From Aquiflexum lacus (GTDB taxonomy: Bacteria > Bacteroidota > Bacteroidia > Cytophagales > Cyclobacteriaceae): a stretch of 64,000 bases of DNA. The translations under genes and the position numbers were made by a program. How positions within the stretch are numbered: position 1 is the first letter of the stretch; each line of letters starts with the position of its first letter. Where the stretch lies: the NCBI RefSeq assembly GCF_015476655.1, contig NZ_JABFHF010000018.1, positions 1 to 64,000 of the forward strand, written 5' to 3'. The notes below the pieces were generated by a model. The model had not been told where the DNA came from. It ran no database searches and saw nothing but the letters and a program-made list of their open reading frames with translations. Of this stretch, positions 53,601 through 62,883 are shown one piece after another.

Positions 53601-55140
53601 AGATATGCTGGCTTTGCTTGGACAATACGGCCAAGGGTGTATCAGCACCCATAGAACCGATAGCTTCATAGCCGGATTCTCCCATTGGAGACAGCACAAC
53701 CTTGATTTCTTCCGAAGTATACCCAAAAATAGTTTGTCTTTTTTTGATGTCTTCCGTTGTATAGGGGTATTCCAGTTTTTCCGGATCGGGCATTAAACGA
53801 AGTTTTAGCCTTTCTTCCCTTACCCATTTATCGTAAGGCTTATTGTCGCAGATACTGGCTTTAATCTCATCATCAAAGAAGATTTTTCCTTTTTGAAGAT
53901 CTGCCAATAGCATCCTTCCAGGGCTTATTCGACCCTTTTCGGTAATAGTTGCCTCCCTAATTGGTAAAGCACCAGCCTCTGATGAAAGTATCAACCTGTT
54001 ATCATTTGTAATAAAATAGCGCAAGGGCCTTAATCCGTTCCTGTCTAAGGTTGCTCCTATAGATTTTCCATCTGTAAACAACAGTGCTGCCGGCCCGTCC
54101 CAAGGCTCCATCAAAGAAGCATGAAATTTATAGAATGCCTTTCTGTCTTTGTCCATCATTTGGTTGTCCTGCCAAGCTTCAGGGACCATCATCATCATTA
54201 CATGTGGCAGGGGCCTTCCGCTTAAGGTCAATAACTCCACCATGGCGTCTAGATTGGCTGAATCCGAATGATGCTTATTAGTGACGGGCATCAGTTTTGC
54301 CAATTGGTCATCAGTGAAATGAGCAGACTTCATCAAGGTCTCTTTTGACTTCATTTTATTGAGATTACCTCTGATGGTATTGATTTCACCGTTATGTGAA
54401 AGGTATCTAAAAGGCTGCGCCAATCTCCAATTGGGGAAGGTATTGGTAGAAAATCTGGAATGGACAATGGCCAGTCCAGAGGTGATTTTATTGTTTTGCA
54501 GGTCTTTATAAAATGGCAGAACCTGATCAGTTCGTAATTGTCCTTTATAGATTAAGGTAAATGCAGAAAAACTGGCAAAGTAAAATGACGAATTTACCCC
54601 GGGAATATTCCCATTGATGGTTCTTGATGAATAATTCCTCAATACATATAACTTTCGCTCAAGCTCGATTCCTTGCAGGCCCTCTTGATGGCTTATAAAA
54701 ACCATTTCAATATTAGGCATGACTTCAAGTGCTCCCGACCCCGGCACTGTTTCGTCTACGGGAACATCCCTGTATCCCAATAAGTTGAAGCCGGATTCCG
54801 CTATAATTTTATTCAGAAGTGCTTTTGATTTTTTATAAAGCTGTTTGTTTTTTGGAAAGAAAGTCATTCCGACACCATAACTACCCTCATCTGGAATTTG
54901 AAATCCAGCCCTTGATGTTACTTCCTTTAGAAAAGGATGCGGAATCTGTATCAGAATTCCTGCCCCGTCCCCTGTTTTCGGGTCACTGCCCCGGCCACCT
55001 CGATGCTCCATGTTGCTTAACATAAAAAGAGCATCGCTGATGATCTCATGACTCTTATTGCCTTTAACACTCACTACAGCCCCAATCCCACAGGAATCGT
55101 GTTCGAAAGTATCACGATATAATCCTTGATTTATCATCAT
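50644..55140 (-). CDS. gltB: Glutamate synthase large subunit
   Basis: About 1498 residues, normal length. It forms glutamate from glutamine and 2-oxoglutarate. A short propeptide precedes the nucleophilic Cys of the glutaminase domain in FEHDSCGIGAVV. The central and FMN-binding domains hold GAMSFGSISHEAH, GEGGEDEIRF, PGEGGQLPG and SGADGGTGASPLSS; the [3Fe-4S] cysteines are in CHLNTCPVGIA. The C-terminal gltB helix domain follows. ATG at 55140 is taken; an in-frame TTG at 55173 adds unlike residues, and a second ATG sits at 55137. No riboswitch or operator was recognised upstream. Confidence 0.97.
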   Translation of the reverse strand: MMINQGLYRDTFEHDSCGIGAVVSVKGNKSHEIISDALFMLSNMEHRGGRGSDPKTGDGAGILIQIPHPFLKEVTSRAGFQIPDEGSYGVGMTFFPKNKQLYKKSKALLNKIIAESGFNLLGYRDVPVDETVPGSGALEVMPNIEMVFISHQEGLQGIELERKLYVLRNYSSRTINGNIPGVNSSFYFASFSAFTLIYKGQLRTDQVLPFYKDLQNNKITSGLAIVHSRFSTNTFPNWRLAQPFRYLSHNGEINTIRGNLNKMKSKETLMKSAHFTDDQLAKLMPVTNKHHSDSANLDAMVELLTLSGRPLPHVMMMMVPEAWQDNQMMDKDRKAFYKFHASLMEPWDGPAALLFTDGKSIGATLDRNGLRPLRYFITNDNRLILSSEAGALPIREATITEKGRISPGRMLLADLQKGKIFFDDEIKASICDNKPYDKWVREERLKLRLMPDPEKLEYPYTTEDIKKRQTIFGYTSEEIKVVLSPMGESGYEAIGSMGADTPLAVLSKQSQHISNYFKQLFAQVSNPPIDPIRERLVMSLFTRIGESHNILAESPRHSRQIHISQPVLLNHDLEKIKNLEDEGYRSVTLYAHFEANHKPGSLLEALNQLCREAEGAIYAGKNVIIISDRNSSESKAPIPSLLAIGAVHHHLVKKKLRTRAGLVVEAGDIRETHHFATVIGYGASAINPYMALETLLHLNEKGAFGKELSQKQLFQNYQTAIGKGLLKVLSKMGISTLQSYQGAQIFEAIGLGPEVIDRCFRGTVSRISGISFDELAEEVLIRHHAAYHTESPILEAGGVYQWKRRGEKHLFNPETIHLLQKSTRLNDYALYKKFAQKINEQTKDALTLRGLFEFKKRISIPLEEVESVESIMKRFATGAMSFGSISHEAHSTLAIAMNRIGAKSNSGEGGEDEIRFEKKDNGDWERSAIKQVASGRFGVTSNYLTNAEELQIKMAQGAKPGEGGQLPGHKVDDWIGRVRHSTPGVGLISPPPHHDIYSIEDLAQLIYDLKNANRKARINVKLVSQAGVGTVAAGVAKAQSDVILISGADGGTGASPLSSIRHAGLPWELGLSEAHQTLVKNNLRSRVVLQTDGQLRTGRDIAIATLLGAEEWGISTGALVVEGCIMMRKCHLNTCPVGIATQNPELRKLFTGDPDHVVNYFMFLAQDLREIMASLGFYSIDEMVGQSDVLKATGNMNHWKWDKVDLSPIFHKVEVPDHVGIHKQIDQEFELKKVLDRKLIKEAIPALEQANHVSGSFKIKNTDRTVGAMLSNEISKIYGSPGLPDDTIQYKFSGSAGQTFGGFLTKGVTFELEGESNDYFGKGLSGGKLIVYPSRNSNFVAHDNIIIGNVAFYGATSGQAFINGKGGERFCVRNSGVKTVVEGIGDHGCEYMTGGLVINLGEIGRNFAAGMSGGIAYILKDYIYLINQEMVDLDPLNEDDFVTIKDHLKDHRELTNSQLAGEYLDNWDEYRERFIKVIPRDYKEVLRKKALENTTTLV

Positions 55141-55173
55141 TTGATTTAATAGGTTTATTAATTTGAGTTGCAA

Positions 55174-55534
55174 AAATTACAAAAAATTTTCTTTTTATTA
55201 AAATTGATGCAATGAAAGTGGCTTTGTAATAAATAGTTTATATATAATCGAACCCTATTTTATCATTAACAAAAAATTAAATTTGGTTAAAAATACAAGC
55301 AAAAATTTATAAAAACTTGTTGAACTTAGAAAATATGGTTTTTAAATAAACCAAAATATGAATCTTTTACATGAATTTTTCATATATCGGTGGTATCAAG
55401 AAAATCTAAAAATAATTTAGATGTTTTATATGGTTTTTGTTAATAAATCATTTAACGAAATGTTGTCCTTATTAACTTTAAAAATATAATTCTGTAAATT
55501 TTTCAAAAACCAACAAAAGAGAGAAGAGGTTTTT
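55174..55534. other. AT-rich spacer without recognised features
   Basis: 361 bases between gltB and gldE, both on the minus strand. The region is strongly AT-rich. I found no reading frame of substance, no hairpin with a T run and no clear repeated element. It should hold the gltB promoter. Confidence 0.5.
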
Positions 55535-56884
55535 TTAGTCGAGGTTATGACCTTCCATTTCTTTTTCATCAGATTTCAGATGGACTTTTACTTTTTTGAT
55601 TCTTTTGGTATCTACAGCCAAAATAGTGAATTCAAATGATTCAAAATAAATTTTCGAACCGTTCTTGGGCAAATTGGAATTAATTTCCAGCAAGAGACCG
55701 CCTAGGGATTCGCTTTCTCCTTTCACTTCGTCAAAAATCTGTGGATCAAGATCCAGTTTTTTGGAAAAATCATTCAGTGAGATTTTTCCTTCAAAAATAT
55801 AGGTGTTAGGATCAAGTTCTTTAAAATAATAGTCCTCGGCATCATCAAATTCATCATTGATTTCGCCGATAATTTCTTCAATAAGGTCCTCTAAGGTTAC
55901 CAGACCGGAAGTGCCTCCATATTCATCCACCACAATGGCCATATGGACACGTTTTTTTTGAAAATCTTTCAGCAGACTATCCACTTTTTTGTTTTCTGGC
56001 ACAAAAAAACCTTTCCTGATAAGGTTTGACCACTCAAAATCTTCATCCTTTTCAACATGTGGCAGGAGGTCCTTGATATAGAGAATTCCTTCGATGCTGT
56101 CAATGGTCTCCCGGAATACCGGAATCCTTGAATAGCCGCTTTTATTGATTTTGTCCATCAATTCGTGGAAATCCGTTTCAATTTCCACAGCAGTAATATC
56201 CATCCTTGACTGCATGACCTGTTTTACTGACAAGGTTCCAAAATTTACAATTCCTTTCAGGATATCTTTTTCTTCTTCGGAAGTATCTTCTCCCGTAATT
56301 TCCAAAGCTTGGTTTAGTTCATCAACAGAAAGTGAGTAACCTTTTTTTTCAATTCTTTTTTCTATGAAATTGCTCATAGACATCAGGAAAATTGTAATTG
56401 GTCTGAGTAATAAAGAAAAGAAATAAATGGATGGGGCCATAAAAAGTGAAAATTCCACTTTTGCTTTGGTGGCATAAACTTTTGGCACTATTTCACCAAA
56501 GAAGACAATGGCGAAAGTGACTCCGATAGTTTGGACCAAAATAATAACAATGCCTGTTGCTCCTAACCCAAAAATGTTCCATGATAAAAACGTCGTCAGC
56601 GTTACGATCCCAATATTGATCAGGTTGTTCAGGATGAGGACTGTGCTTAATAAATTCTTGGGTGATTCTACGAGGTGTATAGCTTTAGAAACTCTTTTAT
56701 CGGATTTTTCATCTAAAGATGAAAGATCATCTGAGTTTAATGAAAAAAAAGCCACTTCTGAACCGGAAACTAACCCGGATGAAATTAACAGCAAGATAAA
56801 AATAACTGCATTTATCAGGAGATAACTGGCTGAAACCGGACTGGTTTCAGCCAGCAATAAAAGACTCGGGTATGGGTCGTCCAT
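55535..56884 (-). CDS. gldE: GldE, CBS-domain membrane protein (HlyC/CorC family)
   Basis: 449 residues. Four transmembrane segments of the DUF21/CNNM domain (about 20-190, with [14 protein letters not shown]) are followed by a CBS pair ([13 protein letters not shown] and [24 protein letters not shown]) and a CorC/HlyC transporter-associated domain at the C-terminus. GldE is tied to gliding motility in Flavobacterium, where it sits next to gldD, ssb and mutY. Here ssb and mutY are upstream on the same strand, supporting the name, but no gldD follows. A metal-transport role is equally possible. Confidence 0.88.
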   Translation of the reverse strand: MDDPYPSLLLLAETSPVSASYLLINAVIFILLLISSGLVSGSEVAFFSLNSDDLSSLDEKSDKRVSKAIHLVESPKNLLSTVLILNNLINIGIVTLTTFLSWNIFGLGATGIVIILVQTIGVTFAIVFFGEIVPKVYATKAKVEFSLFMAPSIYFFSLLLRPITIFLMSMSNFIEKRIEKKGYSLSVDELNQALEITGEDTSEEEKDILKGIVNFGTLSVKQVMQSRMDITAVEIETDFHELMDKINKSGYSRIPVFRETIDSIEGILYIKDLLPHVEKDEDFEWSNLIRKGFFVPENKKVDSLLKDFQKKRVHMAIVVDEYGGTSGLVTLEDLIEEIIGEINDEFDDAEDYYFKELDPNTYIFEGKISLNDFSKKLDLDPQIFDEVKGESESLGGLLLEINSNLPKNGSKIYFESFEFTILAVDTKRIKKVKVHLKSDEKEMEGHNLD

Positions 56885-56947
56885 TAATTTATTAGCATTA
56901 TGATTGCAAAATTAATAAATTCTGGCTCAAATCTTCAACTATTTGAA

Positions 56948-57391
56948 TTAGAAGGGTAAATCATCATCTTCAACAGAGGCTTCCGCTACCTGAGGTGCAG
57001 GACTAGAAGATGAGGCATTTGAATAATTGCCGCTATTTCCCGAAGGAGAACTTCCCTCAGGTTTTCCACCCAACATGGTAAAACTGAGTACCCTGATCTT
57101 GATCCTTTTTCTGTTGTTACCCTGTTCGTCCTGCCAAGAATCAGATTTGATTTTGCCTTCAACATAAAGTTGCATTCCTTTTTTGAGATATTGTTCGGCA
57201 ATTTTTGCCTGACCATCCCAAAGTTCGAGGTCATGCCATTCCGTGTTTTCAACACGGTTACCTGTCTTGTCTTTATAGGCTTCTGTAGTTGCCAATCTAA
57301 GATTTGCGACAACTTTATCACCTTCCAAATGCTTTACTTCAGGGTCTGCCCCCAAATTGCCCAATAAAATTACCTTGTTTACTCCGGCCAT
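56948..57391 (-). CDS. ssb: Single-stranded DNA-binding protein
   Basis: 147 residues. An N-terminal OB fold (VNKVILLGNLGADPEVKH, FWATW-free; with EWHDLELWDG and YVEGKIKSDSW) is followed by a Gly/Ser/Asn-rich linker and the acidic tip DDDLPF that recruits replication and repair proteins. Cytoplasmic, essential. Located between mutY and gldE with 51 and 63 bases of spacing, so the three are likely cotranscribed. Confidence 0.96.
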   Translation of the reverse strand: MAGVNKVILLGNLGADPEVKHLEGDKVVANLRLATTEAYKDKTGNRVENTEWHDLELWDGQAKIAEQYLKKGMQLYVEGKIKSDSWQDEQGNNRKRIKIRVLSFTMLGGKPEGSSPSGNSGNYSNASSSSPAPQVAEASVEDDDLPF

Positions 57392-57442
57392 AATTGTGTT
57401 TGTTTAAAGGTTTAACAAAAAGTTACTGTATAAATTTAAAGA

Positions 57443-58516
57443 TTATTTTTCATCGTTCAAAAATTTTGAAATCAATTTGGGTTTCGCCAGATTTTCAAAA
57501 TTTTCTATACTAACCAACTGAAAGTCATTTCTATCGGCCCAATTTTTTAACTCTTCACGAAAACTTTCATTGATGTAATATCTTACAAAGTTTGCAAAAA
57601 TTCTTTGATGGGTAAGGATATGTCTATAGGTTTTTTCAGAATTGTAGACAATGCCTGTCACAAAATCTTTCAAGTCACTAGCTAAAAGGACATTATCGGG
57701 ATCGGAAGAAAATTTTATGTCGGATTCCTCTAATGGGAAATCATAAAGCCCTTGCCAAATATCACCTCCCCCCCTTTTTTTAACAATCAACTCATGTCCA
57801 CACGTTATATAGGTGTATCTGAAATGTCGTTCTCTGATTTTAAGTTTATTGATTTTGACAGGTAGTTTTTCAATCATTTGATTGTTTCGAGCAAAGCAAC
57901 CTGTTTTTACTGGACAATTTTCGCAATCCGGATTTTTGGGCACACATTGTAATGCGCCAAATTCCATTATTGCCTGATTATACTCTCCGGGATTATCTTT
58001 TGGGATGAGCTTATTGGCCAGATTTTCAAACTCCTTCTTGCCAGGACCACTTGCAATATCTGTTGGAATACCAAAATACCTGGCTAAGACCCGAAAGACA
58101 TTTCCATCCACGACAGCAACCTGTTCTTCAAAAGCAAATGAGGCAATTGCTGCTGCGGTGTAGCTACCGACACCTTTCAGTTTCAATAGATCTCTGTAAG
58201 TTTTGGGAAACTCACCCTGATATTGTTCGATGATATCTTTGGCGCATTGGTGAAGGTTTCTGGCACGGCTATAATATCCCAAACCCTGCCAATGACGCAT
58301 CACTTCTTCAGTCGGTGCAAATGCCAAATCATCAACATTTGGGTAATTTTTGAGAAATTTCTCAAAATATGGGAGACCTTGTGCGACCCGGGTTTGCTGT
58401 AAAATTATTTCAGACAACCAAATGATATATGGGTTTTGGGTATTTCGCCAAGGCAAATCCCGTTTATTTAGGGGATACCACTCCAACAATCTATGGACAA
58501 AAGCTTTGTAACTCAA
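57443..58516 (-). CDS. mutY: A/G-specific adenine glycosylase MutY
   Basis: 357 residues. It removes adenine paired with 8-oxoguanine. The helix-hairpin-helix LKGVGSYTAAAIASFAF ends near the catalytic Asp (VVDGNVFRVLAR), the 4Fe-4S cysteines lie in C-x6-C-x2-C-x5-C spacing (CVPKNPDCENCPVKTGC), and a C-terminal NUDIX-like domain follows. The reading begins with TTG (SYKAFVHRLLEWY); no ATG is available close by and the next residues align with the family start. Confidence 0.95.
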   Translation of the reverse strand: MSYKAFVHRLLEWYPLNKRDLPWRNTQNPYIIWLSEIILQQTRVAQGLPYFEKFLKNYPNVDDLAFAPTEEVMRHWQGLGYYSRARNLHQCAKDIIEQYQGEFPKTYRDLLKLKGVGSYTAAAIASFAFEEQVAVVDGNVFRVLARYFGIPTDIASGPGKKEFENLANKLIPKDNPGEYNQAIMEFGALQCVPKNPDCENCPVKTGCFARNNQMIEKLPVKINKLKIRERHFRYTYITCGHELIVKKRGGGDIWQGLYDFPLEESDIKFSSDPDNVLLASDLKDFVTGIVYNSEKTYRHILTHQRIFANFVRYYINESFREELKNWADRNDFQLVSIENFENLAKPKLISKFLNDEK

Positions 58517-58574
58517 AACGACAACTATTATTGTATTAAGGCAATGTTAAACAATTCCATCTAATTTTGAACAT

Positions 58575-58609
58575 TTTGTTTTTATATTGAAATGCTTCCT
58601 TTAAATTTG
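58575..58609 (+). promoter_or_regulatory. Candidate promoter of the HU gene
   Basis: TTTG at 58575-58578 and TAAATTTG at 58602-58609 match the Bacteroidota -33 and -7 consensus elements with 23 bases between them. The HU start codon is 67 bases downstream. Confidence 0.45.
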
Positions 58610-58676
58610 CAGTCCCAAAAACAGTTGGTTAATAGGTCGTTAAGCTTATTGGATAACAATTTAAATTCATCATACA

Positions 58677-58985
58677 GTGACTAAAGCAGAAGTAATCACC
58701 AAAATTTCAGACAAAACTGGAATTCAGAAAGACGATGTGACTCAAACAATTGAGGCATTCTTCAAAGTAGTAAAAGATTCCATGGCAGAGGGAGATAACA
58801 TTTACGTAAGAGGTTTCGGAAGTTTCATCAACAAGAAGAGAGCCAAGAAAATCGCCCGTAACATCTCTAAAAACACAGCCATTGTAATCGATGAGCATTA
58901 TGTTCCGGCCTTCAAACCTTCTAAAGTGTTTGTTGAGAAAATTAAAAACAGTAAGAAAATTAAAGAACTTGCTCCTCAGGATTAA
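58677..58985 (+). CDS. HU-family DNA-binding protein
   Basis: 102 residues. Histone-like protein: TKAEVITKISDKTGIQKDDV at the N-terminus, the signature RGFGSFINKKRAKKIARN, and a beta-arm region ending PAFKPSKVF. The start codon is GTG; the sequence from it aligns with HU from the first residue. It bends and compacts DNA. First gene of a right-reading set with the TPR and RNase G genes, divergent from mutY. Confidence 0.95.
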   Translation: MTKAEVITKISDKTGIQKDDVTQTIEAFFKVVKDSMAEGDNIYVRGFGSFINKKRAKKIARNISKNTAIVIDEHYVPAFKPSKVFVEKIKNSKKIKELAPQD

Positions 58986-59006
58986 TCCTGAGAGCTGTTT
59001 TTCCTT

Positions 59007-59825
59007 ATGAAAAAATCCCAAATCATAGTATCAGTCCTTGGGATAGCGTGTATCGTTGTTTTGTTTTCCCTACCCAGATTTATTGTTGACAATGATGAAG
59101 GAAACGCCTTAATCAGCGAAGGTGAAAACAGACAAGATACCAATGTGGAAGAAATCCACGATGCCCCCTTAGGATTAGAGGAAAGGAATACTATTGATAT
59201 GCTGTCGTCAGATTTGGAAAAGACAGAAAGTAAGGAAAAATATGCATCTTTGGCTGAGGAATTAGCATCTTTGTACACCCAAGCGGGAAAATTTGACAGC
59301 GCAGCATTTTTCTTGGAAAAAGCCGCACTCAAAACCGAAACCATTGAAAGTTGGGAAAAAGCAGGTTCTGCTTACTATGATGCTTACAGTTTTGCCATGG
59401 ACGAACAAAAGGTAGCTTTGATGGCAGAAAAGTCAAGAACCTACCTAAATAAAGTTTTGGATAAAGATCCAAAAAGATTAGACCTCAAAACAAAAGTTGC
59501 GATGACTTATGTTTCCTCTCCCAGTCCAATGCAAGGAATTACCATGCTTAGAGAAGTTTTGGAAGAAGATCCTGCAAATGAAGACGGTCTCTATAACATG
59601 GGCGTATTGTCTATGCAATCAGGGCAATATAAAAGGGCAGCTGAACGGTTTGAGGAGTTAGTACGTTATCATCCTGACAATGTTCAAGGTCAGTTTTACC
59701 TTGGAGTAAGTTATTTCGAGACAAAACAAAATAATAAAGCCAAAAAGCAATTTCAGCTAGTGCAAAACATGACCTCAGACCAAATGGTTTTGGCAAGTGT
59801 GGAGAGTTATCTGGGAAGGCTATAA
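59007..59825 (+). CDS. TPR-repeat membrane-anchored protein
   Basis: 272 residues. One N-terminal hydrophobic segment (about 7-25) is followed by tetratricopeptide repeats from about residue 75 to the end, for example AKSRTYLNKVLDKDPKRLD, EDGLYNMGVLSMQSGQYKR and VQGQFYLGVSYFETKQNNK. A scaffold in the periplasm or at the inner membrane is likely. It occurs between HU and RNase G, a conserved neighbourhood in this phylum. Function unknown. Confidence 0.87.
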   Translation: MKKSQIIVSVLGIACIVVLFSLPRFIVDNDEGNALISEGENRQDTNVEEIHDAPLGLEERNTIDMLSSDLEKTESKEKYASLAEELASLYTQAGKFDSAAFFLEKAALKTETIESWEKAGSAYYDAYSFAMDEQKVALMAEKSRTYLNKVLDKDPKRLDLKTKVAMTYVSSPSPMQGITMLREVLEEDPANEDGLYNMGVLSMQSGQYKRAAERFEELVRYHPDNVQGQFYLGVSYFETKQNNKAKKQFQLVQNMTSDQMVLASVESYLGRL

Positions 59826-59855
59826 ATAATTGTTCCACTTTAAATCTTTAAAACT

Positions 59856-59945
59856 ATGCCTTGCGGTAAAAAAAGAAAAAGACATAAGATTTCCACGCAC
59901 AAGCGTAAAAAGAGACTTAGAAAAAACAGACATAAGAAGAAGTAA
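59856..59945 (+). CDS. 29-residue basic protein, AURKAIP1/COX24 (bS22/mS38)-like
   Basis: A tiny gene that begins ATG at 59856 and ends TAA at 59945. The product starts MPCGKKRKRHKIS and continues THKRKKRLRKNRHKKK; nearly two thirds of it is Lys, Arg or His. The pattern KRxRHKIxxHKRxKRLRKxRHK is that of the AURKAIP1/COX24 C-terminal domain, the mitochondrial small-subunit protein mS38 and the bacterial ribosomal protein bS22 of mycobacteria. It sits in the HU-TPR-RNase G set, next to an RNase that trims rRNA. A ribosomal role is inferred. Confidence 0.82.
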   Translation: MPCGKKRKRHKISTHKRKKRLRKNRHKKK

Positions 59946-60006
59946 TACACTTCTTCTTTTTGAGTTTTTAAAGTAAACGTTCATTAACATATAAAACCAG
60001 ACACGA

Positions 60007-61581
60007 TTGAGCACAGAATTATTAATTGATTCTGCTCCAACCGGTAGTCGTATAGCCCTTCTCAAAGATAAAAGCCTGGTCGAAATCCACTCAGAAGGTG
60101 GAGAAAATCAGTTTAAGGTCGGGGATATTTATCTGGGTACTGTCCGTAAAATTGTCAATGGGCTGAATGCAGCTTTCATTGATGTAGGTTATGAAAAGGA
60201 TGCCTTCCTGCATTATCAGGATTTGGGTCCACAGATCAACAGCCTTAACAAATTTACAAAGATTGTACGCAACAATAACTATTCAAATCTTAACCTAAAG
60301 GGTTTTGAGAAAGAATCTGATATAGAAAAGCTTGGGAAAATTTCCAATGTCCTTTCTAAAAACAATCAAGTATTGGTGCAGGTGGTCAAAGAACCCATCT
60401 CTACCAAGGGCCCAAGATTATCGTGTGAGCTCTCCATTGCCGGTCGATACATAGTCTTAGTACCTTTTTCTGACACTGTCAACGTATCCAAAAAGATACG
60501 CAGTGCGGACGAGAGAAAAAGACTGGTCCGCTTAATCACTTCTATCAAGCCAGCCAATTTTGGTGTAATCATCAGAACAGTAGCAGAAGGTCAGTCAGTC
60601 ACAGAACTTGACAAAGACTTGAGAAACCTTTATACTACGTGGGAAGATGGCATGAAAAAACTGGCCAAAGCAAAAGGCCGCGACAAGGTAATCGGAGAAA
60701 TGAGTATGGCGTCCTCTATCATTAGAGACCTGCTCAACGAATCATTCGATGCAATCACCGTAGAGGATGAATTGATCTATGATCAAATCAGGTCTTACAT
60801 CAGATCTATTGCCCCTGAAAAGGAAAAAATTGTTAAGCTTTACAACGGAAAAGCGAAGCTCTTTGAAAATTTTGGAATAGAGAAGCAAATCAAAAGCTTG
60901 TTTGGTCAGACCATAAGTCTCCCACAGGGCGGATACCTCATCATTGAGCATACCGAAGCCCTTCACGTCATAGACGTCAACAGTGGGAACAAGTCTAACC
61001 AAGAAAGCGAACAGGAAATGACGGCCTTAAAAACCAACCTGGTCGCAGCCAAAGAAATTGCCCGACAATTACGCCTCCGGGATATGGGAGGTATCATCGT
61101 CATTGACTTCATCGACATGAAAAAGGCTGATAATAAGAAAGCCATTTATGATGCGATGCGGGAAGAGATGAAAGACGACAGGTCCAAAAACACTGTCCTG
61201 CCACTGACCAAATTTGGTCTGATGCAGATTACAAGACAACGCGTAAGACCTGAAGTCAACATTGTCACCAAAGAAACCTGTCCGTCATGTAACGGTACAG
61301 GAAAGATCCAAGCCTCCATCTTGGTGGCGGATCAATTGGAAAAAGACCTCGAGCATATTGCTACTATCCAGAATGTTTCCCACATCCAAATAGGATTACA
61401 CCCTTACCTGTATGCGTATTTTACCAACGGGTTTATTTCCCCGAGAGTAAGGTGGTTTTTCAAATACTTTAAGTGGGTTAGACTGACAAAAGACTCTTCC
61501 CTCCCAGTGACGGAGTACAGATTCCTAGATGAATCCGGAGAAGAAATAGAACTAACTGTAGTTAAAAGCGAGACTGAATAA
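60007..61581 (+). CDS. rng: Ribonuclease G/E family endoribonuclease
   Basis: 524 residues. It processes 16S rRNA 5' ends and decays mRNA. The N-terminal S1 domain (GDIYLGTVRKIVNGLNAAFIDVGYEKDAF) is followed by the catalytic part with VIDVNSGNKSN and IIVIDFIDM holding the metal Asp residues, and the zinc-link ETCPSCNGTGKI. The start codon is TTG: STELLIDSAPTGSRIALL aligns with family N-termini. Followed directly by a terminator that overlaps its last codons. Confidence 0.95.
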   Translation: MSTELLIDSAPTGSRIALLKDKSLVEIHSEGGENQFKVGDIYLGTVRKIVNGLNAAFIDVGYEKDAFLHYQDLGPQINSLNKFTKIVRNNNYSNLNLKGFEKESDIEKLGKISNVLSKNNQVLVQVVKEPISTKGPRLSCELSIAGRYIVLVPFSDTVNVSKKIRSADERKRLVRLITSIKPANFGVIIRTVAEGQSVTELDKDLRNLYTTWEDGMKKLAKAKGRDKVIGEMSMASSIIRDLLNESFDAITVEDELIYDQIRSYIRSIAPEKEKIVKLYNGKAKLFENFGIEKQIKSLFGQTISLPQGGYLIIEHTEALHVIDVNSGNKSNQESEQEMTALKTNLVAAKEIARQLRLRDMGGIIVIDFIDMKKADNKKAIYDAMREEMKDDRSKNTVLPLTKFGLMQITRQRVRPEVNIVTKETCPSCNGTGKIQASILVADQLEKDLEHIATIQNVSHIQIGLHPYLYAYFTNGFISPRVRWFFKYFKWVRLTKDSSLPVTEYRFLDESGEEIELTVVKSETE

Positions 61582-61598
61582 GTCTCGCTTTTTTTTTA
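61564..61598 (+). terminator. Terminator of rng
   Basis: AAAAGCGAGACT and AGTCTCGCTTTT pair perfectly around GAATA, ending in a run of nine T. The stem includes the last codons and stop of rng. Confidence 0.92.
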
Positions 61599-61780
61599 GA
61601 CTTTTGGCCCGTAATCACATTTTCGGCTAAGTGTTTTTATGACTAATTTTTTGATAATATTTGCTTATCAAGATTTTAACTATTATTTTAATTGAAATTA
61701 CCGCTTTTTAAGGACATCGCAACTGTAGAGTTAAATGAGTTTCCTAAAAGATTCATCGGGCAGACTTTCTAATATGGAAT

Positions 61781-62857
61781 ATGAAATACTCTAATCTGAT
61801 TTTGCTGGTTCTTTCCTTTTCCCTTTTGCAAAATTGTGGAAATAAAGACCATGTGGATACCAAAGTATCCATCAATACAATAGAGATCAGGAAGGATTTT
61901 TTGTTGGGAGATTCCCTAGGATTGCAGATTGAAATTCTGGACACCATAAACCTTGAAGCTCCGGGAAATCCTCCCCTTACTGCAATCCAAGATATAGTAT
62001 TCTCAGAAAACTTCATTCTCCTATCGGACAGAGTACACGGACTTTTAAAATTTGACAACAATGGTAGTTTTCTCGGGAAAATCGGGGAGAAGGGAGAGGG
62101 GCCAGATGAATATACTATGCCCTATGCGATTCACTTGGATGAAAAGGAAAATGTTGTCTTTGTGGCAGATTGGCAAAAAATGACCGTGATTTCCTATAAC
62201 CTCGAAGGAAAATTTGAATCGACAAGCAATAAACTGCCGGGGCATCCTATCTCCTTCTATATAGAAAATGATACCCTTCTGGTTGTTCAGGAGACGCTTA
62301 ATGGTACCAAGGAAAAGCCTCGTCAGGTGGTGATAAGCTCAATTGAACCCAAAACCCTAGAAATTGAAAACTGGGAAAGGCCACTTTACGGCTATCATTC
62401 AAATTACACAATTATCCATCCAATCCTTAGGATAATAAGTCGGGTAAACAACGCAATCTTGTTTTATATGCCAATCATTCGGGGAGATATATCATCGCAT
62501 AGTGACACAGACACGATCTTTAGAATGGAGGAGGATTATTTGGTTCCTGAATACTTGCTACATTTCACTGGATTTGACAACACACTTCAATTGGGAATAA
62601 GCCAAGTGGTGATGTCCGATAAAAATGCGTTTTTACATGTTGTATATGACTATCGTTCCTTTTTTATTGTAATTGATTTGGAAAACAATCGTCCCCTAAT
62701 TCATTTAAGGCAATTATTTGATCAGGAGATGACACATGAAATGATTCCAAAGCCATTGAATAAAGATGTGTTTTACTCCATACATAGGAATGAGGATGGA
62801 ATTGAGGAGAAAAATCCGCTGATCGTGATGTATCGCTTGCCATCTTTAAGGAATTAA
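61781..62857 (+). CDS. 6-bladed beta-propeller lipoprotein (BF3164-like)
   Basis: 358 residues. The leader ends LLQNCGNKD, a lipoprotein site. The body has NHL-like repeat pieces typical of the BF3164/6-bladed propeller group: AIQDIVFSENFILLSDR, LLKFDNNGSFLGKIGEKGEGPDEY cut here as FDNNGSFLGKIGEKGEGP, and LDEKENVVFVADW. The function in Cyclobacteriaceae is unknown; such genes form paralogue clusters. It is followed after 26 bases by a DUF4221 lipoprotein gene. Confidence 0.85.
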   Translation: MKYSNLILLVLSFSLLQNCGNKDHVDTKVSINTIEIRKDFLLGDSLGLQIEILDTINLEAPGNPPLTAIQDIVFSENFILLSDRVHGLLKFDNNGSFLGKIGEKGEGPDEYTMPYAIHLDEKENVVFVADWQKMTVISYNLEGKFESTSNKLPGHPISFYIENDTLLVVQETLNGTKEKPRQVVISSIEPKTLEIENWERPLYGYHSNYTIIHPILRIISRVNNAILFYMPIIRGDISSHSDTDTIFRMEEDYLVPEYLLHFTGFDNTLQLGISQVVMSDKNAFLHVVYDYRSFFIVIDLENNRPLIHLRQLFDQEMTHEMIPKPLNKDVFYSIHRNEDGIEEKNPLIVMYRLPSLRN

Positions 62858-62883
62858 ATTTGAAGTATTTGACCCACGTAATA

